Positions 49,588 through 62,450 of a stretch of DNA of 64,000 nucleotides are shown piece by piece (position 1 is the stretch's first letter; the number at the start of each line of letters is the position of its first letter). The DNA lies in contig NC_068979.1 of NCBI RefSeq assembly GCF_016808095.1, positions 24,139,444 through 24,203,443 on the forward strand, given 5' to 3'. A model generated the notes under the pieces. It was not told the origin of the DNA and did not search any database. It was given only the letters and a program-made list of their open reading frames with translations. Both the position numbers and the translations under genes were made by a program. Source of the stretch: Vigna angularis (Eukaryota > Streptophyta > Magnoliopsida > Fabales > Fabaceae).

Positions 49588-52480
49588 ATGGACATTTCAG
49601 AGCTGGCCAAGAAGCTCGATCTCTCCGATTCCAAACTCGTCGTCCGAAAAGCCGCCGAGATCCGTCGCCTCTGCGATGTCCAGTTCGATTCCTCCGTCAT
49701 CGGAGTCGTATGTCCTCATCTATTTCTTCTGTCCCGTTTTATTGAATTTCGTTCCATTCGATTCGATTCCGAAGCTCCTTGTCTGGTTTTCTCAGGGCGA
49801 GGTTGCTAAATCTCTTATTTGCTTGGAAATCGCGGCAACAAGGCTCGGCGTTCTCTTCGACCGATCCTCTGCGGTGAGGCTTAGCGGAATGTCCGAAAAA
49901 GCTTACATCAGATCCTACAACTCTCTCCACAACGGTCTTGGCGTGAAGTTCGTTTCCTTTCCCTTTTTCTTCTTTCAGCTTTCATTTTTTCAAAGCTTTT
50001 TATTCATGGAGTGTTTGCTTGGTGTTTTTAGGACGAAGATAGATGTGAGGGAGTTGGCGATTCAGTTTGGTTGCGTTCGTATTATTCCTTTCGTTCGCGA
50101 CGGTCTCAAACTGTGAGTTATCTGCCACGTGTTTGATTAAATGCTAAAACGACGTTGAAACTTCATTTGTTGCTGAACTTTGTGTTATTTTCGTGAAGGT
50201 ATAAGGATCGTTTTGTTTCGTCTTTGCCGGCTTCTCGTCGTGCAAGTGCTGATTTCACGCGTCCGGTGTTCACCGCTGTTGCTTTTTATCTATGTGCTAA
50301 AAAACACAAGGTACCATTAAAGAACTTATTTGGATATTACACAGCTATAGGTGGTTATAAAGAAATGTTGATTGTGTAGGAATTTTAATATTATTAGGTA
50401 ATTTTGGTGTGTAAGTCCATTTCAAAACGGTTTGCGACCGCAATTATTGTTGCAAGCTTTCTGTTTTAATAGTGCAATAGCCACAATTGCGTCTGCAGCG
50501 AGTGGATTTGTCTTTAATTTTCTTCAATACGAAGGATTGGGAGGAATGTCATGAACTATTTGTTTTGCTTTCGTTTAAGTTGTGGTAGGGGTTGTGTTTG
50601 TTTTGCAGCTCAAAGTGGACAAGCTGAAGTTAATTGAGCTTTGTGGTACATCTGAATCCGAGTTTTCTAGTGTAAGTGGCTGTATGTCTAGTGAATGTTG
50701 AATGCGATTATTTTATTGTATTTTTAATATAGCGGCGTTATTGATTTTGAACGGGGTGTGAATGGCCCGCTGTAGGTTTCTGTTACTATGAAGGATTTGT
50801 GTCATGACGTGTTTGGGGTTGCAAAGGAAAAAAAGGATGCTAGGGAGGTGCAATCAAATCGAGGTATGTACCTTTCCCCATTCGGAAGTTTGATCGTAAT
50901 GCATTCTTAAAGCTGAGCTATTCTGTCCATTATTTTAATATTTACTTTGCATTGAACGTTTGTTTTTGTATCCCATTTTTTTTAGATTTGCTTGACGTGT
51001 TGCCAAGTAAAAGGAAAGCCGATGATGGAGGTTATTTGTCCGATGATGGTCCTGAGGTACTAATGTCTGGCTTCTTTTTGTAATTTACAGACACTTTTGG
51101 TTTCCTTGTGAAAGGGTTTTTAGCCCTAATGTTTTATAGAAATTATTCAATCAGGCGTTGCATAAATATACTGTTGTTTATGGAGTTAATTTGTTGCTTC
51201 TTAAATTATGAATAAAATTCCAAGTTGTGCTTTGTATACAATTCTTTCATATGTAGCTCAACCTTTTTTTTTCAACGCTCATTGTTTTGAAGCTCGACTT
51301 TCTCAATTTTCTTCAATGTTGACGCAACACATTCATAATGCCTTTCTATCTTTTATTGTGACTGTCTTTTTACTGTGATTGTGTTGCAGTATTAAAAAGG
51401 ACTACATCTTTCTAGACTTCGATTAAGTTCTCCTTTTGTTTGAAAGTTGTAACCATTAACTATCATTTACAAACATATTTGCAGAGTCCTAACTTGGGTA
51501 ATTGACTAATTGTTCCCAACGTCCTTTCTAGTTTAAAACCAACATCTGACGGGAGATTTCTCAACTCTTTCTAAACTTGCTATTGCATAGTCGATACACT
51601 GTATTTCACACGACTAACCCGGTAATTAAGTTAGGTGTGTTACATGGAGCGTATAGGGTTAGAGTTAAATCACTGACTAGGATATTGAAATACCCGCTAA
51701 AGGCTTATCTTACTTCACATTCGCGTTCTTGTGATTTTCTTAGGATAGATAATACTTGTGGTTCTCCGCAACCTAAATAAGGGCAATGTTTCCTCCAGTT
51801 TAAGATTGTGCTCAATATTCACAAGTATTTGCGTGTTGTATGGTGTCCTCTCTATTCATCAAAGAGTCTTTGTTAGTTGTTCCATCAAATTATAATGATT
51901 TTAATTTGGCAAATAACTTGTTGAGGGATAATTGTGGCCTTAAATGTATGCACCAGGAAGTGTAGTTGAATTATTTCTATTCTCCAAAATAAGTTTTCTA
52001 CAATCTGGTCTCCATCTTGTATTTGGTTTAAAAGTGATGATGGTCACGATTAAGTGCAAGATCCATCCCATGCGTTTTAATCCCTCTATTACTTTTTTTT
52101 CTCATCATTGTGCTGTCTTGAAGGTGCATTTAGTACTTTTGGATATTTGCCGTAAGATGTGGTTTCCAAATTTTATTTTGACTGTAATTCAATTAACATT
52201 TGTGTTTATACAGCTTTCATGTTATAAAAAACGCAAGCAAATGGAAACACGTGATTATGAAAAGTGGAAATCTTCAGTGGTTGCATCCAATCAACAAAAC
52301 AAGACAGAAGGTATTGAAACAGTTCTTGGGTTTTCTCCTTATTGGCTAAGAACCAAAGATTCATGATGGTTGACCCCGTTTACTTATTCACTTTTTGTAG
52401 CTCCTTGCAAACGAACCAAACAAACTCGTCTCAACTTTATCAAGAAATCTTCCGATACTCAGGAATTAGAGGCCATGTGA
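49588..52480 (+). CDS. ORC6: Origin recognition complex subunit 6
   Basis: Nine plus-strand exons join in phase: 49588-49707, 49796-49947, 50032-50112, 50199-50310, 50609-50671, 50776-50863, 50986-51056, 52214-52310 and 52401-52480, giving 287 residues against about 284 in Arabidopsis. All introns are GT-AG. The N-terminal TFIIB-like cyclin box reads MDISELAKKLDLSD, VRKAAEIRRLCDV, KSLICLEIAATRLGVLFDR and GMSEKAYIRSYNSLHNGLG. A second box reads DVRELAIQFGCVRIIPFV, then RFVSSLPASRRASADFTRPV and FTAVAFYLCAKKHKLKVDK. The less conserved tail has YKKRKQME (from 233) and KQTRLNFIKK (268-277), a short motif resembling the Q-x-x-L PCNA-contact type but without the double aromatic. ORC6 is part of the complex that loads MCM helicase at replication origins in G1. 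The start is set by the MDISELAKKL match; the upstream in-frame sequence is promoter. Intron 7 is long (1157 bp). Confidence 0.93.
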
Positions 52481-54685
52481 AATGGTATTGCGATGCCTTA
52501 TGACAATACATGATTTTGTTAGAAGTTCAGCACATTATTAGAAACGGGTGCAGAAAGATGACATGTACTGATGTTTCTAGAATGGAGCTCAATTTTGTTT
52601 AAAAATGTATTTTCTGGAATTTCCAAAGCATTAGTGTACAGGAATAACTCTTTTCAGGCCGGAATTCCAATTTTCTTTTCTTTTCTTTTTTTCTATCAAT
52701 GTTAATTAGCTTTTAAACGGGCTGCTAATAGTTTGTACATGCAAAGAAGTTAATTCGTGTATATCTATTGCTATATATTCAACCCATTACTCGACATAAC
52801 GATTTGACTTTTAAATTTTTAGTTTAGTATTTTAATTTTAAATGGGCATACCTGGAGGCATGCATGATAATGTTAATAATCATTGTAACATAGCTGTAAA
52901 CGTGATTTCAAACATTCATTGCTAAACAAATTATTCTATTAGACTTGTCTTTATTTCCACGTTGAGTAGTTGAAGTTTGATATATTTATGGCGGCACGGA
53001 GTATTTATAATTAATGTGTACAACCTGAATGTAGAAGGTCAATGATGTTTAACATTATATGCATTTCTAGGAGTGTTTATAATTAGTGGCTAAAAATATG
53101 TTAAGAGTAACAATAGTTGTTTAATGAAATTGATTAAAATTCATATCTCAATTTATGGATAACGAGAAAACCAAACATAATTCTTGTATTCAGAGACAGC
53201 ACAATAAAACTAAGTAACGAAAATCTATACATTTATATTGAAACATATAAGAAATAATATATATAATTAATAGTACATATAATTAATCAATCAATCTAAT
53301 CTATCAAAGTTTATTCATATAATTAATAGTACATATATAATTATTGACTATTTTTTTATATTAAGCTAGGTAATTTGTCATTTCTAGTACAAATTAGATT
53401 TAATAATTTTATTGATAGGATAATTTCTTACATATTTAATCGAGTATTGGTGATTCTTTATCTATGATTTGATCTTAGAAATCTAAGCAGCTCGTATCCT
53501 TGTCTTTATAACTTAATGAATCAATAAAACCTAAAATTTCATACAATCCCCTAAGTTAATACTCATAATACTTTTCTGGATACAACTTAGGTATCATATA
53601 ACTTTAGTTCAACAATATCATTATAGTGATTACTAACTAACACAATACAATTCATCATAAATCTTTATCCATTCAAATCATATTAAATTTCATGTATTAC
53701 ATATCAATCACAGTGTAATGATTCCATATCAACATTCTTAATTCTTAATTTGATTAAATTAACGAGTAGCAATTTAAATGAGATTCCTTACGTGAGCACT
53801 TTCCTTCAAAGAAAAGTTAATATGGACTTGTGAGTGTGTCACTTAAGTGATAAAGTTAGTGCTTGAACAATAAAGCTTCTTGCTCATACAACAAACCTTT
53901 AGAAATTACCTCAAATTAATGTCTCTTCATTGCTTAAATGACCATCTTTCGCTTGAGTGATGTGAATCTTAGAGGAGTTGAATTATTTCAGTATCTCTCT
54001 CGATCAAACTCCATAGCACATCTTGAGTTATGAGTACTCTTGTTTAAGTGTCTAATTGAACGCTTAAGCAATAATACTCTATTCTTTTAATAAAAGGTAA
54101 TCGCTTGAGCTACCATCCATAGTTATAGTTAAAGAGACATCAAAACAAACCCTGTCTTTTATTTTTATTACATTAAAACTTATACTTTTCAATCTAAACC
54201 CATCTCTTCTTTATATAATTGATTAGTGCATTTTTAATGTACTTTAAGAATACTTAATCTTAGTTATTTTGAAGAATAATTAAATTTAAATACATTATTT
54301 TAAATGGGATTTATCCAAACGTGATTAATTTTGCTTTAAATCAAATCATTCACTAAAATAAGTTTTTAAAGTCATGTTAAGTGATTATATTCTAAGTTGA
54401 CGAAATGCACTAAATGCTTTAGTTAGAAGAGTCTAATTAGAGAGTCTAGTATATGAAAGTTTTCTAGATGATTTAATGAAATATATCTAAGAATTGAGTT
54501 TTGATGATTTGACAAAATCTATAAATGTTTTCTAAATGTTCTAACTTGTGTTTTGTGTAACTAAAATGAAAGCAAACTCAAATTATTTATAGATGATACA
54601 AGGATGAATTGACCCTATAGACTATATTAACAAATTGATGGTATGAATCTCCAATGACTAATTAAGAGAGGCTAAGATCTTGAGC
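52481..54685. other. ORC6 3' region and AT-rich spacer
   Basis: The 3' untranslated region is followed by gene-free DNA. Between 53780 and 54130 there are scattered (C/T)ACTTAAGTGA, CGCTTGAG and CGCTTAAGC-type motifs, reminiscent of the short-motif arrays of legume LTRs, but no element ends were found. Confidence 0.4.
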
Positions 54686-55263
54686 TTAGCCTGTGTTCGC
54701 TTTAGTGGAAAACACTATTGACGTTGATTTGCTATGATGAAATTCAAATGAGTTTTGCGTTTGCTTTAAAGGATTTGCGCGTAATTGAAAGTGCTGATTT
54801 GCGGGAGAATGAAATTTTCTTATCTTTCATCCATTGCGAAGATTTGCAACGATTCATGTCAATTCTCAATTTTATTCTTACAGTATTCATCACTTTTGAA
54901 TGTAAAGATTTACACACATAAATTAATAATAATAATAATAATGGAATTTTAAAAATTATTTTTTATTTTTCTCTCTCTTTATAATAATTTTTACAATTAT
55001 ATATAATATTAATAATTATCATTTTATATTACTTTTACTACTAAGGGTATTTTGGTAATCTTCAATTTCTACCAATTAAACTATTTTTTTATCTGTCACA
55101 TCGGTCAAATCCTACACTAATTCTCACAAACTTTACTTCCAAATCCATTCTCACTCATCTCCAAATCCACTCAAACAAACAACAAAAAATTAACTCTCAA
55201 ATCCCTTCAAATCCATCCACTTACTCTCCCTCAAATCATCTCCCCAAAGTGAACACACCCTTA
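54686..55263. mobile_element. Tourist/Harbinger-like MITE
   Basis: The body is 54689-55260 (572 bp). The left end GCCTGTGTTCGCTTT and the complement of the right end GGGTGTGTTCACTTT form imperfect terminal inverted repeats. The trinucleotide TTA flanks both sides (54686-54688 and 55261-55263), as in PIF/Harbinger insertions. The interior has CAAATCC-rich sequence on the right and an unrecognised frame on the left (54718-54921). Confidence 0.7.
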
Positions 55264-55429
55264 AAGAAGTGATAAAGTGAGTTGGAAGATTAATGAAGAT
55301 AATTCAAGACAAGGAAAGGTGTTACATGTGTCTAATATGTCTTTCATCATAATTGTCTAATGAAATCTATTAGAATGGTATATGCAGTTGTTAAAGTGAT
55401 GCATATTCAAGGTAAATGCAATGCAATTC

Positions 55430-55738
55430 ATGATGAAAAAGATGCGGATTATTGATGAAGAAGAAGAAAGAAAAGAGAGATTCGGAGACTTACACACAAA
55501 AGAAGAAGAACAATGTATTGATGCAGGGAAAGAAACCCCTTTTGTGTTTACCGTGAATTACAGAGAGGAAACGGAAAAATATTGAATGTGTATTGTGTTA
55601 ACAAAGAAAGAAAACTAAAGATAATAAAAGGCTAAAGGAAGTGGGCCGAGCTTCCATAAGTGACCCAATAAGATAACTTTCAAAATCCTTTGACGAAATC
55701 ATCTTGAGGACTTTATATATTATATATATCATTTAACA
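55430..55738 (-). mobile_element. Probable copia-type solo LTR, minus orientation
   Basis: In minus sense it starts TGTTAAATGATATATATAA (55738 downward), followed by a TATAAAGTCC box, CGGCCCACTTCC, a T-rich part and CTCTCTGTAATTCACGG, and ends near AATCCGCATCTTTTTCA (about 55430). The layout is that of a short copia LTR. No target duplication was found, so the inner boundary is approximate. Confidence 0.45.
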
Positions 55739-55739
55739 C

Positions 55740-57530
55740 TGTAGGGACCTATTAGATCGTCTACTAAGTTGAACTTTGTACAAAATAAAGTTGTTATTAA
55801 AGTTATTATTCTGTGCAAGATTTAAGGGGATTTTTGACATTAGAAAACATTGTTATTCACTTTAAATATTCAACAGATACAACTTTCATTGTATCCTTGA
55901 ATTTCTACAAATATTTTAATGTATAATAGAGTACTAAGAGCTGGAATTTGAACTTTGCAATTGAATGGTTATGGATCTCAAACTTAAAATTATGAATTTG
56001 ATAAGCAATTAAAGTCCATCTAGAATTGTTATAAAAGGTGAGCAACAACAAGCATCATCCTTCCATCACCGATTTATCCATCCCACCATCATCTCATCAT
56101 CACCCATCACTTTACATATTAAGATGAACTTATAATGCATATATATATATATATGTAAAGATATATACAATATGAAATTTTGATCAATAATAAAACATGT
56201 TAAGAATTTCAGTTAATAATACGTGTTAAAAACTATATAGTGTCAAAATTTCTCTTAATGTAAGAAATTTTCTTCTTTCAGGAGAGAAGACAACGTGCTA
56301 TATTATGTAAAATAATTTATTGTGAGGAAAGAACTCCTTCCATTTGTTTATTCTTCTATTTAAGTAAAAGTGTAAATCTTCATAAAATAACACTTAACTT
56401 ATAAACACTTGGAATAATTAAAGTGTTGACATGTTCTCATTTGTAGGCATTTAGAATAGTGAGGAACTAAATGAATTAATTAATAGTAGCTTGATTGATT
56501 CAAATTTGTGCACTTGTTTGCTTAATAAAAAGGTAGAAGAATATATTGATACATACTTCATTAACGCTTGAAAATGAGTAAAGTATAACTAGTCTTAATA
56601 AACACTTGAAATGAAAGAGAGTCTTAACAAATTAATTTAAGTTTGTTCAATTTATTTGAGATTTTAGTTTATAAATTAATCGAATGATAATCATAAAATA
56701 ACCGGTGAAGAATTTAATTATGAAAGAACCAGAGAATAAACTTGTTTTTTATATATCTGTTCTATTTATTTGTATTGTTTACTGTTTCCAAACCACACTC
56801 CTTTTGTTGTTATTTTATGTTTCTATCTATATTTTACTTTTATTAATTTTATCATTGACAGATGACTTAGGTTAGTTAATCCTATCTATATTTGACTTTT
56901 GTATATTTTATATGCATATGAATATTCATTTCTATGAACTAGACAATTAGTGCAATGTTGTAGTGCATTAGACCTATTGATACTTATGCGATTGTAAAGA
57001 TGAAAGCAATCAATACTACTCAAGTTATATACACACTTTTGCTCACTAGAAAGGTTGATCATTTGAAGTTGTGTGTAGAGTTAATTCTCTCCTCTAGCTT
57101 TCTAAAATGAACATTAATAGTATTCCTTCTTGAGTTTTAGTTGGTCTAGAACATTTTGTCACATTTTTGCACGGAATTTGGTATTAACTTTCTTATTTTT
57201 CTTGAGTTGCTTTATACAGATTTGGAAGAAAGTAGCCATTGTAGAGTCATTTTTTTACCATTGAGCAACTTCAACATTTTAAGGCCTTTTCCTTCTTCTA
57301 AAGAGCTTGATAAAGATAGATGCATTAAATGCATTCAATGCAACACTAAATGCTTTCTTTCTTCTTTACTCAACATTCTAATATCTAAATATACTTATCT
57401 TCTTCATAGGTATTGTGTATTACCTTATTTCATCTTAAACGACAATGTCATATATATAGTAAATAGTTCTTTCAAAGTTCTTCTTTTGTTAAGAGAATTG
57501 GTAAAAAAAACTTTGGAATGATTCAACTAC
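55740..57530. other. Intergenic DNA, no gene seen
   Basis: AT-rich. The frame 57156-57521 gives 121 residues (MSHFCTEFGINFLIFLEL at its start) that I do not recognise; it has no codon or domain signature that would support a gene. Confidence 0.4.
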
Positions 57531-57539
57531 TGGATAAAC

Positions 57540-57880
57540 CCCCAAATCCTTACTCACCTCCCTCATTTCTCTCAATCATTTCTCTTTCATCTCTCTTATT
57601 TCTGTCATTCCTACGCTAGTCTCAATTGAAAAAAAAAATCAGAAATACTCGCCTAACCCTAATCTACATTCCTCACTTAGCCAATTTGTTTTTCTCTCAT
57701 CAACATACTCTTCCTCATCCACACACAGCAACCCGCGACACTACAATTTGTTACTCTTGCTTTGTTTGTTCATTTGTTTTTCAGTTTAATAACAAAATAA
57801 TTGATAATGTTGATGTTAACTTTTGATTGAAGAGCTGTGTTATATATTTTTCCTTCTGATTATTATTATATTTTGTTTTT
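57540..57880. mobile_element. Single arm of the 27294-28263 inverted-repeat family
   Basis: Matches the right arm of that element in complement, including the extra segment (TTTCTCTTTCATCTCTC), then ATCAGAAATACTCGCCTAACC, CAATTTGTTTTTCTCTCATC, CTACAATTTGTTACTCTTG, and TGATAATGTTGATGTTAACT. No opposite arm is seen nearby; a TA microsatellite (57919-57977) follows directly. Probably a truncated copy. Confidence 0.75.
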
Positions 57881-57918
57881 AAATTTTAGAATTAAGAAGA
57901 TAGATTAAGATTAACAAA

Positions 57919-57977
<59 letters not shown>
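57919..57977. repeat. (TA)n microsatellite
   Basis: About 59 bases of TA, followed by (TTTA)n. Confidence 0.97.
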
Positions 57978-57981
<4 letters not shown>

Positions 57982-59214
57982 TTATTTATTTATTGTAATT
58001 ACAACTAACTAACACCCACCCAATTGGCCAAGTAATTAATGGTAACCATCATCATAGTTTAAGTTTTAATTATTTTAAGAGAATAAACAAGAATAAAAAT
58101 AACTTTAAAGTGAATAAATTTGAGTTTTGTAATATAATTTAGAATTATCGGTTTTTTAAAAATAAAAAAATTATAATAAAAACTATAAGTTAAATTTTAG
58201 ACTTTTAAATTAAAAAATAAATACAATGATTTAAATAAAATATATATTATTTTGGGTGGTTTAAAATTGTTTATTAATGAAAAAATATTATTTTTATGTG
58301 TATGATGACAATAAAATGTTTGGATATTAAAAAAATTCAAATAATTTTTAAATATGTTTAATAATACATAGAAAAGTTAAGATTATTTCAAATGTAAGAC
58401 GATTAAAACATATATTTTATATTATAAATTGGGTGGTAAAATGTTGAAAATGATTAATAATAATTCTGTTTAAAATAAAGATTTTAAAATTGAAATTAAA
58501 ATTATTAAAATGAGTTTACATAGGAAACGTTTATAAGTGTTTGAATTTTTTCGTTAATATAAATTTAATACAATTATATTTTAATTTATTTTATGTTTTT
58601 ATTATATTTTTTAAATTACTTTAAAAAAATCAATAGTAATAATAATAATAAGATTAATAAGAGAAGAAAAGTTTGAAGATTATATATTTTTCTCTACCTT
58701 TGATTCCATTTATTTACTGCTATTATAATAGTAACAAAGTTTATTATTGATTATATTACAAAATCAGTATTACAAAATCAAAATTATTTTACCCTTCAAG
58801 TTTTTTTTGAAGTCTATTAAAATCTAATCTCAAAGTTTTTAACCAGTTATTTTAAACTACAATTTGATATAATATTTTTAATTATTAATATAATTTTTTA
58901 AATTACATTTATATTTAAATTTTTTTAAGTTTTATTACAATTTTTAAAATCCTTTAAAATATTTACAAAATAAAAATTTATTAATCTTTACATTATTTTT
59001 AATTTTTATTCTTTCAAAAAAATTAAAATTAAATTTCAATGTTTTTAATTAACTATTTTAAATTTGTTTCCTATATTTTTAATTATAATTTATAGTATTT
59101 TTAATTTTTCTCTCCTTTTTTAAATTAAAAACACCACAAGATATTTTCCGAATTCCATCCTTTAAAACCAAATTTAGAAGGATTTTCGAAATGAAGATTA
59201 AAAAGAATTAGTTG
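57978..59214. other. AT-rich intergenic DNA
   Basis: Almost pure A/T with no gene or bounded element. Confidence 0.55.
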
Positions 59215-61730
59215 AGGAATGTAAAGACCTGAAAAATAGAGTGTTATAGATGTATTAGAATAATGAGATAGATTATTTTACTTTAAAATAATCTGATAAT
59301 ATAAAATGAAATTTTATAAACACTTCTCATTATTCTAAGAACACTTCATCTCTCTAGAACTCTATTCCTCAGAGTTCTCTGAGTTCTCTCTACAAATTCT
59401 CTCTGCTGAGTTTTCTGTTCGACGATCAGGAAGTGCCTAGGCGATCCTGGCGTTGAGAGCTTCAATCTTGACCGATCGATTTCTCGTTCTTCAGTTGGTA
59501 AGTTGTCTCCCTTTTCTGTCCGTTCTTCTCTGAACTGTGCGCATGCAATGATTTTGGGTTGCATGTGGTTAGTAGTTGTTTCTTCCATTTCTAGCTCAAT
59601 TTAGGTTCTAAGTGTTGTTCTCTATCACCAATTGGTGAGTTGTAGGTTTCTGTTGAGTTTCCTTACTGTGCAAGGTACGACTGAAACGTTTCTCTGTGTG
59701 TGGCTGTTTATCTCTGAGGTAAGGGAAGCTAGGTTGTGGTTTAATTATCAATTGGTGCTGTATGTAATGAATTCTGTGATTAAGTGCTGTGCAGTTAAAA
59801 TTTTAGCTTGTGAATGTATGTTCTTAACTGTTAAAATGGTAGAAACTGTGAAATGTGATTGATGAGCTGTTTTGGGATTAATCTATATATTGTAATGTGT
59901 GCAAATTGGTGATTGTTATTGGCTGTGATGTGTAGTGGTGTTGATGAAGTAAAGTGTAAAGTGAATTGGACTGGTTAATGTATTTTTAGAAGAAGTGAGG
60001 TAGTGAATTTGAGTAGTAGTGGTCAAGGGCTGTTAGGGACTGCTGGGGTGGTGTAGATAGGTCATATGTGACTGGTTTGAGTAATCAAAATGGTCAAAAA
60101 CAGGTTCCAAGTGGTAGAATTGGTTTTGGGTCTCTAAGTTGATGAATTTGAGGTTTTAGAGTAGAGATTGGTGCATAAACACTTTAGATTGGTGTTAGGA
60201 ATGTTTAGAATACTTTAGTCAAGTCTAATTTAGTATATACATCGAATTAGGAGTGTTAGAAGTTGGCCAAGTTGAGTAGAATTGGTAAGGAGTGGTTGAG
60301 TTGTGTAATTCTGCAGAATTTCGTTCTGCAGATTATGCAGATTCGCTGTGCGAATGGATTCGCATAGCGAGTTACCTTGGCGAGGTGCTCTCTGCCAATG
60401 TACCCGCATAGCGAATGGGTGCGCTGTGAGTGATTTGAGAGGGTTGCTCTCTGTTTGTCAATCTGCATAGCGAGTGTAATCGCTATGCGACTGGTTGGGG
60501 TCTGGAACCATTTTTCATTTTATTCGATCAGCGAGTGGGTCTCGCTCTGCGAGTGTTTGGGGGGTCAAGTCTCTGGATGAGGCTCTTGCATAGCGAATTG
60601 GGTCGCTATGCGAGGGGTTGGGGTTTGTTGTATTTTACAATTTTATTCGCATAACCAGTTTAGTCGCTATGCGAGAGATTCAGAGTAGTTGGTCTCTGTC
60701 TATGGCTTTTGCAAGGCGAGTTAGGTCGCTGTGCGAGAAGTTTATGGTCTCGCTATGCGAAGGTGTGCGCTGTGCGAGGGGTACGTTCTAGTTCAAGTCT
60801 TGTGTGTTCTTATGTTGTTGGATATGCATCAATAAGTGTTGTATGAAGTAAGTTGAAGTTGTATCATGTAATATCTGTGGTGATTGTGGTATGTTGTAAT
60901 CAAAATTGTAAAGTTCAAGTGTGGTTTATGAACGTAATTCCATGATCCTCAAGGAGAGGAGACATGGTGGTGCCCTAAGTTGTGATTCAAAGTGGAATCT
61001 CTAGTTGAGATTCAAGTAAGTTTAGAATGGATGCACGAGCTTAGTCTTGGGGGTTATCCTGAAACTCCAATGGTCTTTCATTCTCAAGTAGAGAGGATTG
61101 ATCCATGTCGTGAGGAGTAGCAGGAGGTCCTAGTCTTGGATGCTTCCAGTATGGCCCAAGGTGAGTGATAACAGACTAACCTCGTGAGTGTGGTAGGGTG
61201 AAACCCATTGGCAATGACTTTGCAAAGTAGTAGAAGCCACCACGAGTGCACGACCCGTCATAGCTCGACAATCATTCTAAGTCCGGACAGTCAAAGTCAG
61301 TGTGTGTTATGTGTGAAGGGTTTAAGTGATGAAGATGGATAATATTCTTGTATGAATTCTATTAATTTGATGTATGATCAATCTTTGTTTAAACTAGCTT
61401 ACCCTGTTGTGTGCTTATGTTTTGTATGTTATGCTGTTCTTCTTCTGCGATGACCATCCTTTGGATGTGAGCAGCAAAAGAAGAGGTCTCTTTGGAACAA
61501 GCCTTGGATGGAGGTGATGTTGCTGATGAGTAGTTGTTTTTGTTCTTTAGAGCCTTGTATTTAGTTTTGGAATAGTCTTCGGTCTGTATATAAAGTTATA
61601 AATTTATAGTTGTTTTTGGATGACTGTAAATGTATCACTTTATATTTTAGATGGAATACTGTACTACTTTATCATGCATGTTGCTTCTCTTTATTATAGT
61701 TTACACTATATATTGGGATATTACAAGGAA
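59215..61730 (+). mobile_element. Solo LTR, Ty3/gypsy-type superfamily, with 5-bp target duplication
   Basis: The LTR body is 59220-61725 (2506 bp). It starts TGTAAAGACCTG and ends GGGATATTACA, flanked by AGGAA on both sides (59215-59219 and 61726-61730). In order it holds a possible TATA box (ATTTTATAAACAC, about 59312), a CT-rich transcript start region (59346-59402), an array of GCATAGCGA/TCGCTATGC motifs (60335-60785), a block with GCAGGAGGTCCTAGTC (about 61121), AGTCCGGACAGTCAA (about 61279), TAGCTTACCCTG (about 61396) and GGATGTGAGCAG (about 61463). The last four are shared with the LTR at 16870-19513. No internal coding region adjoins it. The perfect TG...CA and perfect target duplication suggest it is younger than its relatives here. 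Confidence 0.9.
60335..60785. repeat. Array of alternating GCATAGCGA / TCGCTATGCGA units
   Basis: About eight units, each 45-65 bp, pair a forward motif (GCATAGCGA, or variants such as GCATAACCA and AAGGCGAGT) with its near complement (TCGCTATGCGA, CGCTGTGCGA, TCGCTCTGCGA) 5-9 bp later. Each unit could fold into a small hairpin. Confidence 0.9.
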
Positions 61731-62450
61731 GACAAATTCTCAATTATTATTACCCTAAAAAATCCATTTAGAGGAATACTATTTCATTTTGTATTCAATT
61801 GAAGAATACATTTTTATAAATACTTATTATTGCTGAATATTATGTTTCAAATTTTTGTATTTATATTTATCAGAGTTGTAATTGATCTTGCAGATTTTAA
61901 GAAAAAAAAATATACGTTGACCCTTGAGAAATATAACGTGTACACTAAACAAGGATATTAGAGCAGATATTAAATATGCAGATTAAAATATAAGGTTTAA
62001 TGATTTAAGCATACACAATAACTACAGAATTATACATATTTATCGAAATCATATATTTACATAGTCACGGTAGAATGTGTATTCATAGAAACTATATAAT
62101 TATAGTATATATAGAAATTATTATTTTCTACGTCTAAAAAATTAAAGCATTTTCTTAATTTGGAAGTAGAGTGTTTTTTAGTTAAAAAATTTTACACTCA
62201 AAATTAAAAACGGAACAGCGTCCGTTCGGAATTCTGATTGTCCTTAGTCTGTTTGTCGTGCATAACTGACTCACCCTCTGTCAACTCAAACGGCCACACA
62301 TTCAAAACAGGTTCCCCACCTTAACCGGTCAAACTCGGCGTCGTTTCGATAATCCCATAAAGCCCACGTTTCTAATCGTCTGCATACGCACCCACATAAA
62401 TTCCCTAATCCAACCAATTAAAAAACAGTTTCCACTAACAAACTCCACTG
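61731..62450. other. Spacer upstream of the C4-hydroxylase gene
   Basis: AT-rich up to about 62200, then G+C rises toward the gene. The frame 62329-62553 minus is not recognised. Confidence 0.45.

Noticed and set aside
49385..50116. Single plus-strand frame of 243 residues over the start of ORC6
   Set aside because: It runs through promoter and introns 1-2. Splicing as described gives a continuous ORC6 match, while this frame is only partly ORC6.
51577..52366. Open frames inside ORC6 intron 7 and at exon 8
   Set aside because: The first has no recognisable domain. The second gains sense only from exon 8 (YKKRKQMETRDYEKW); the rest is intron.
57156..57521. 121-residue plus-strand frame
   Set aside because: No recognised domain, F/L/N-rich AT-driven composition, and no supporting promoter or splice context.
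60335..60785. CRISPR-like array
   Set aside because: The repeats are degenerate, alternate in orientation, have no unique spacers of fixed length, and lie in an LTR of a plant nuclear genome.
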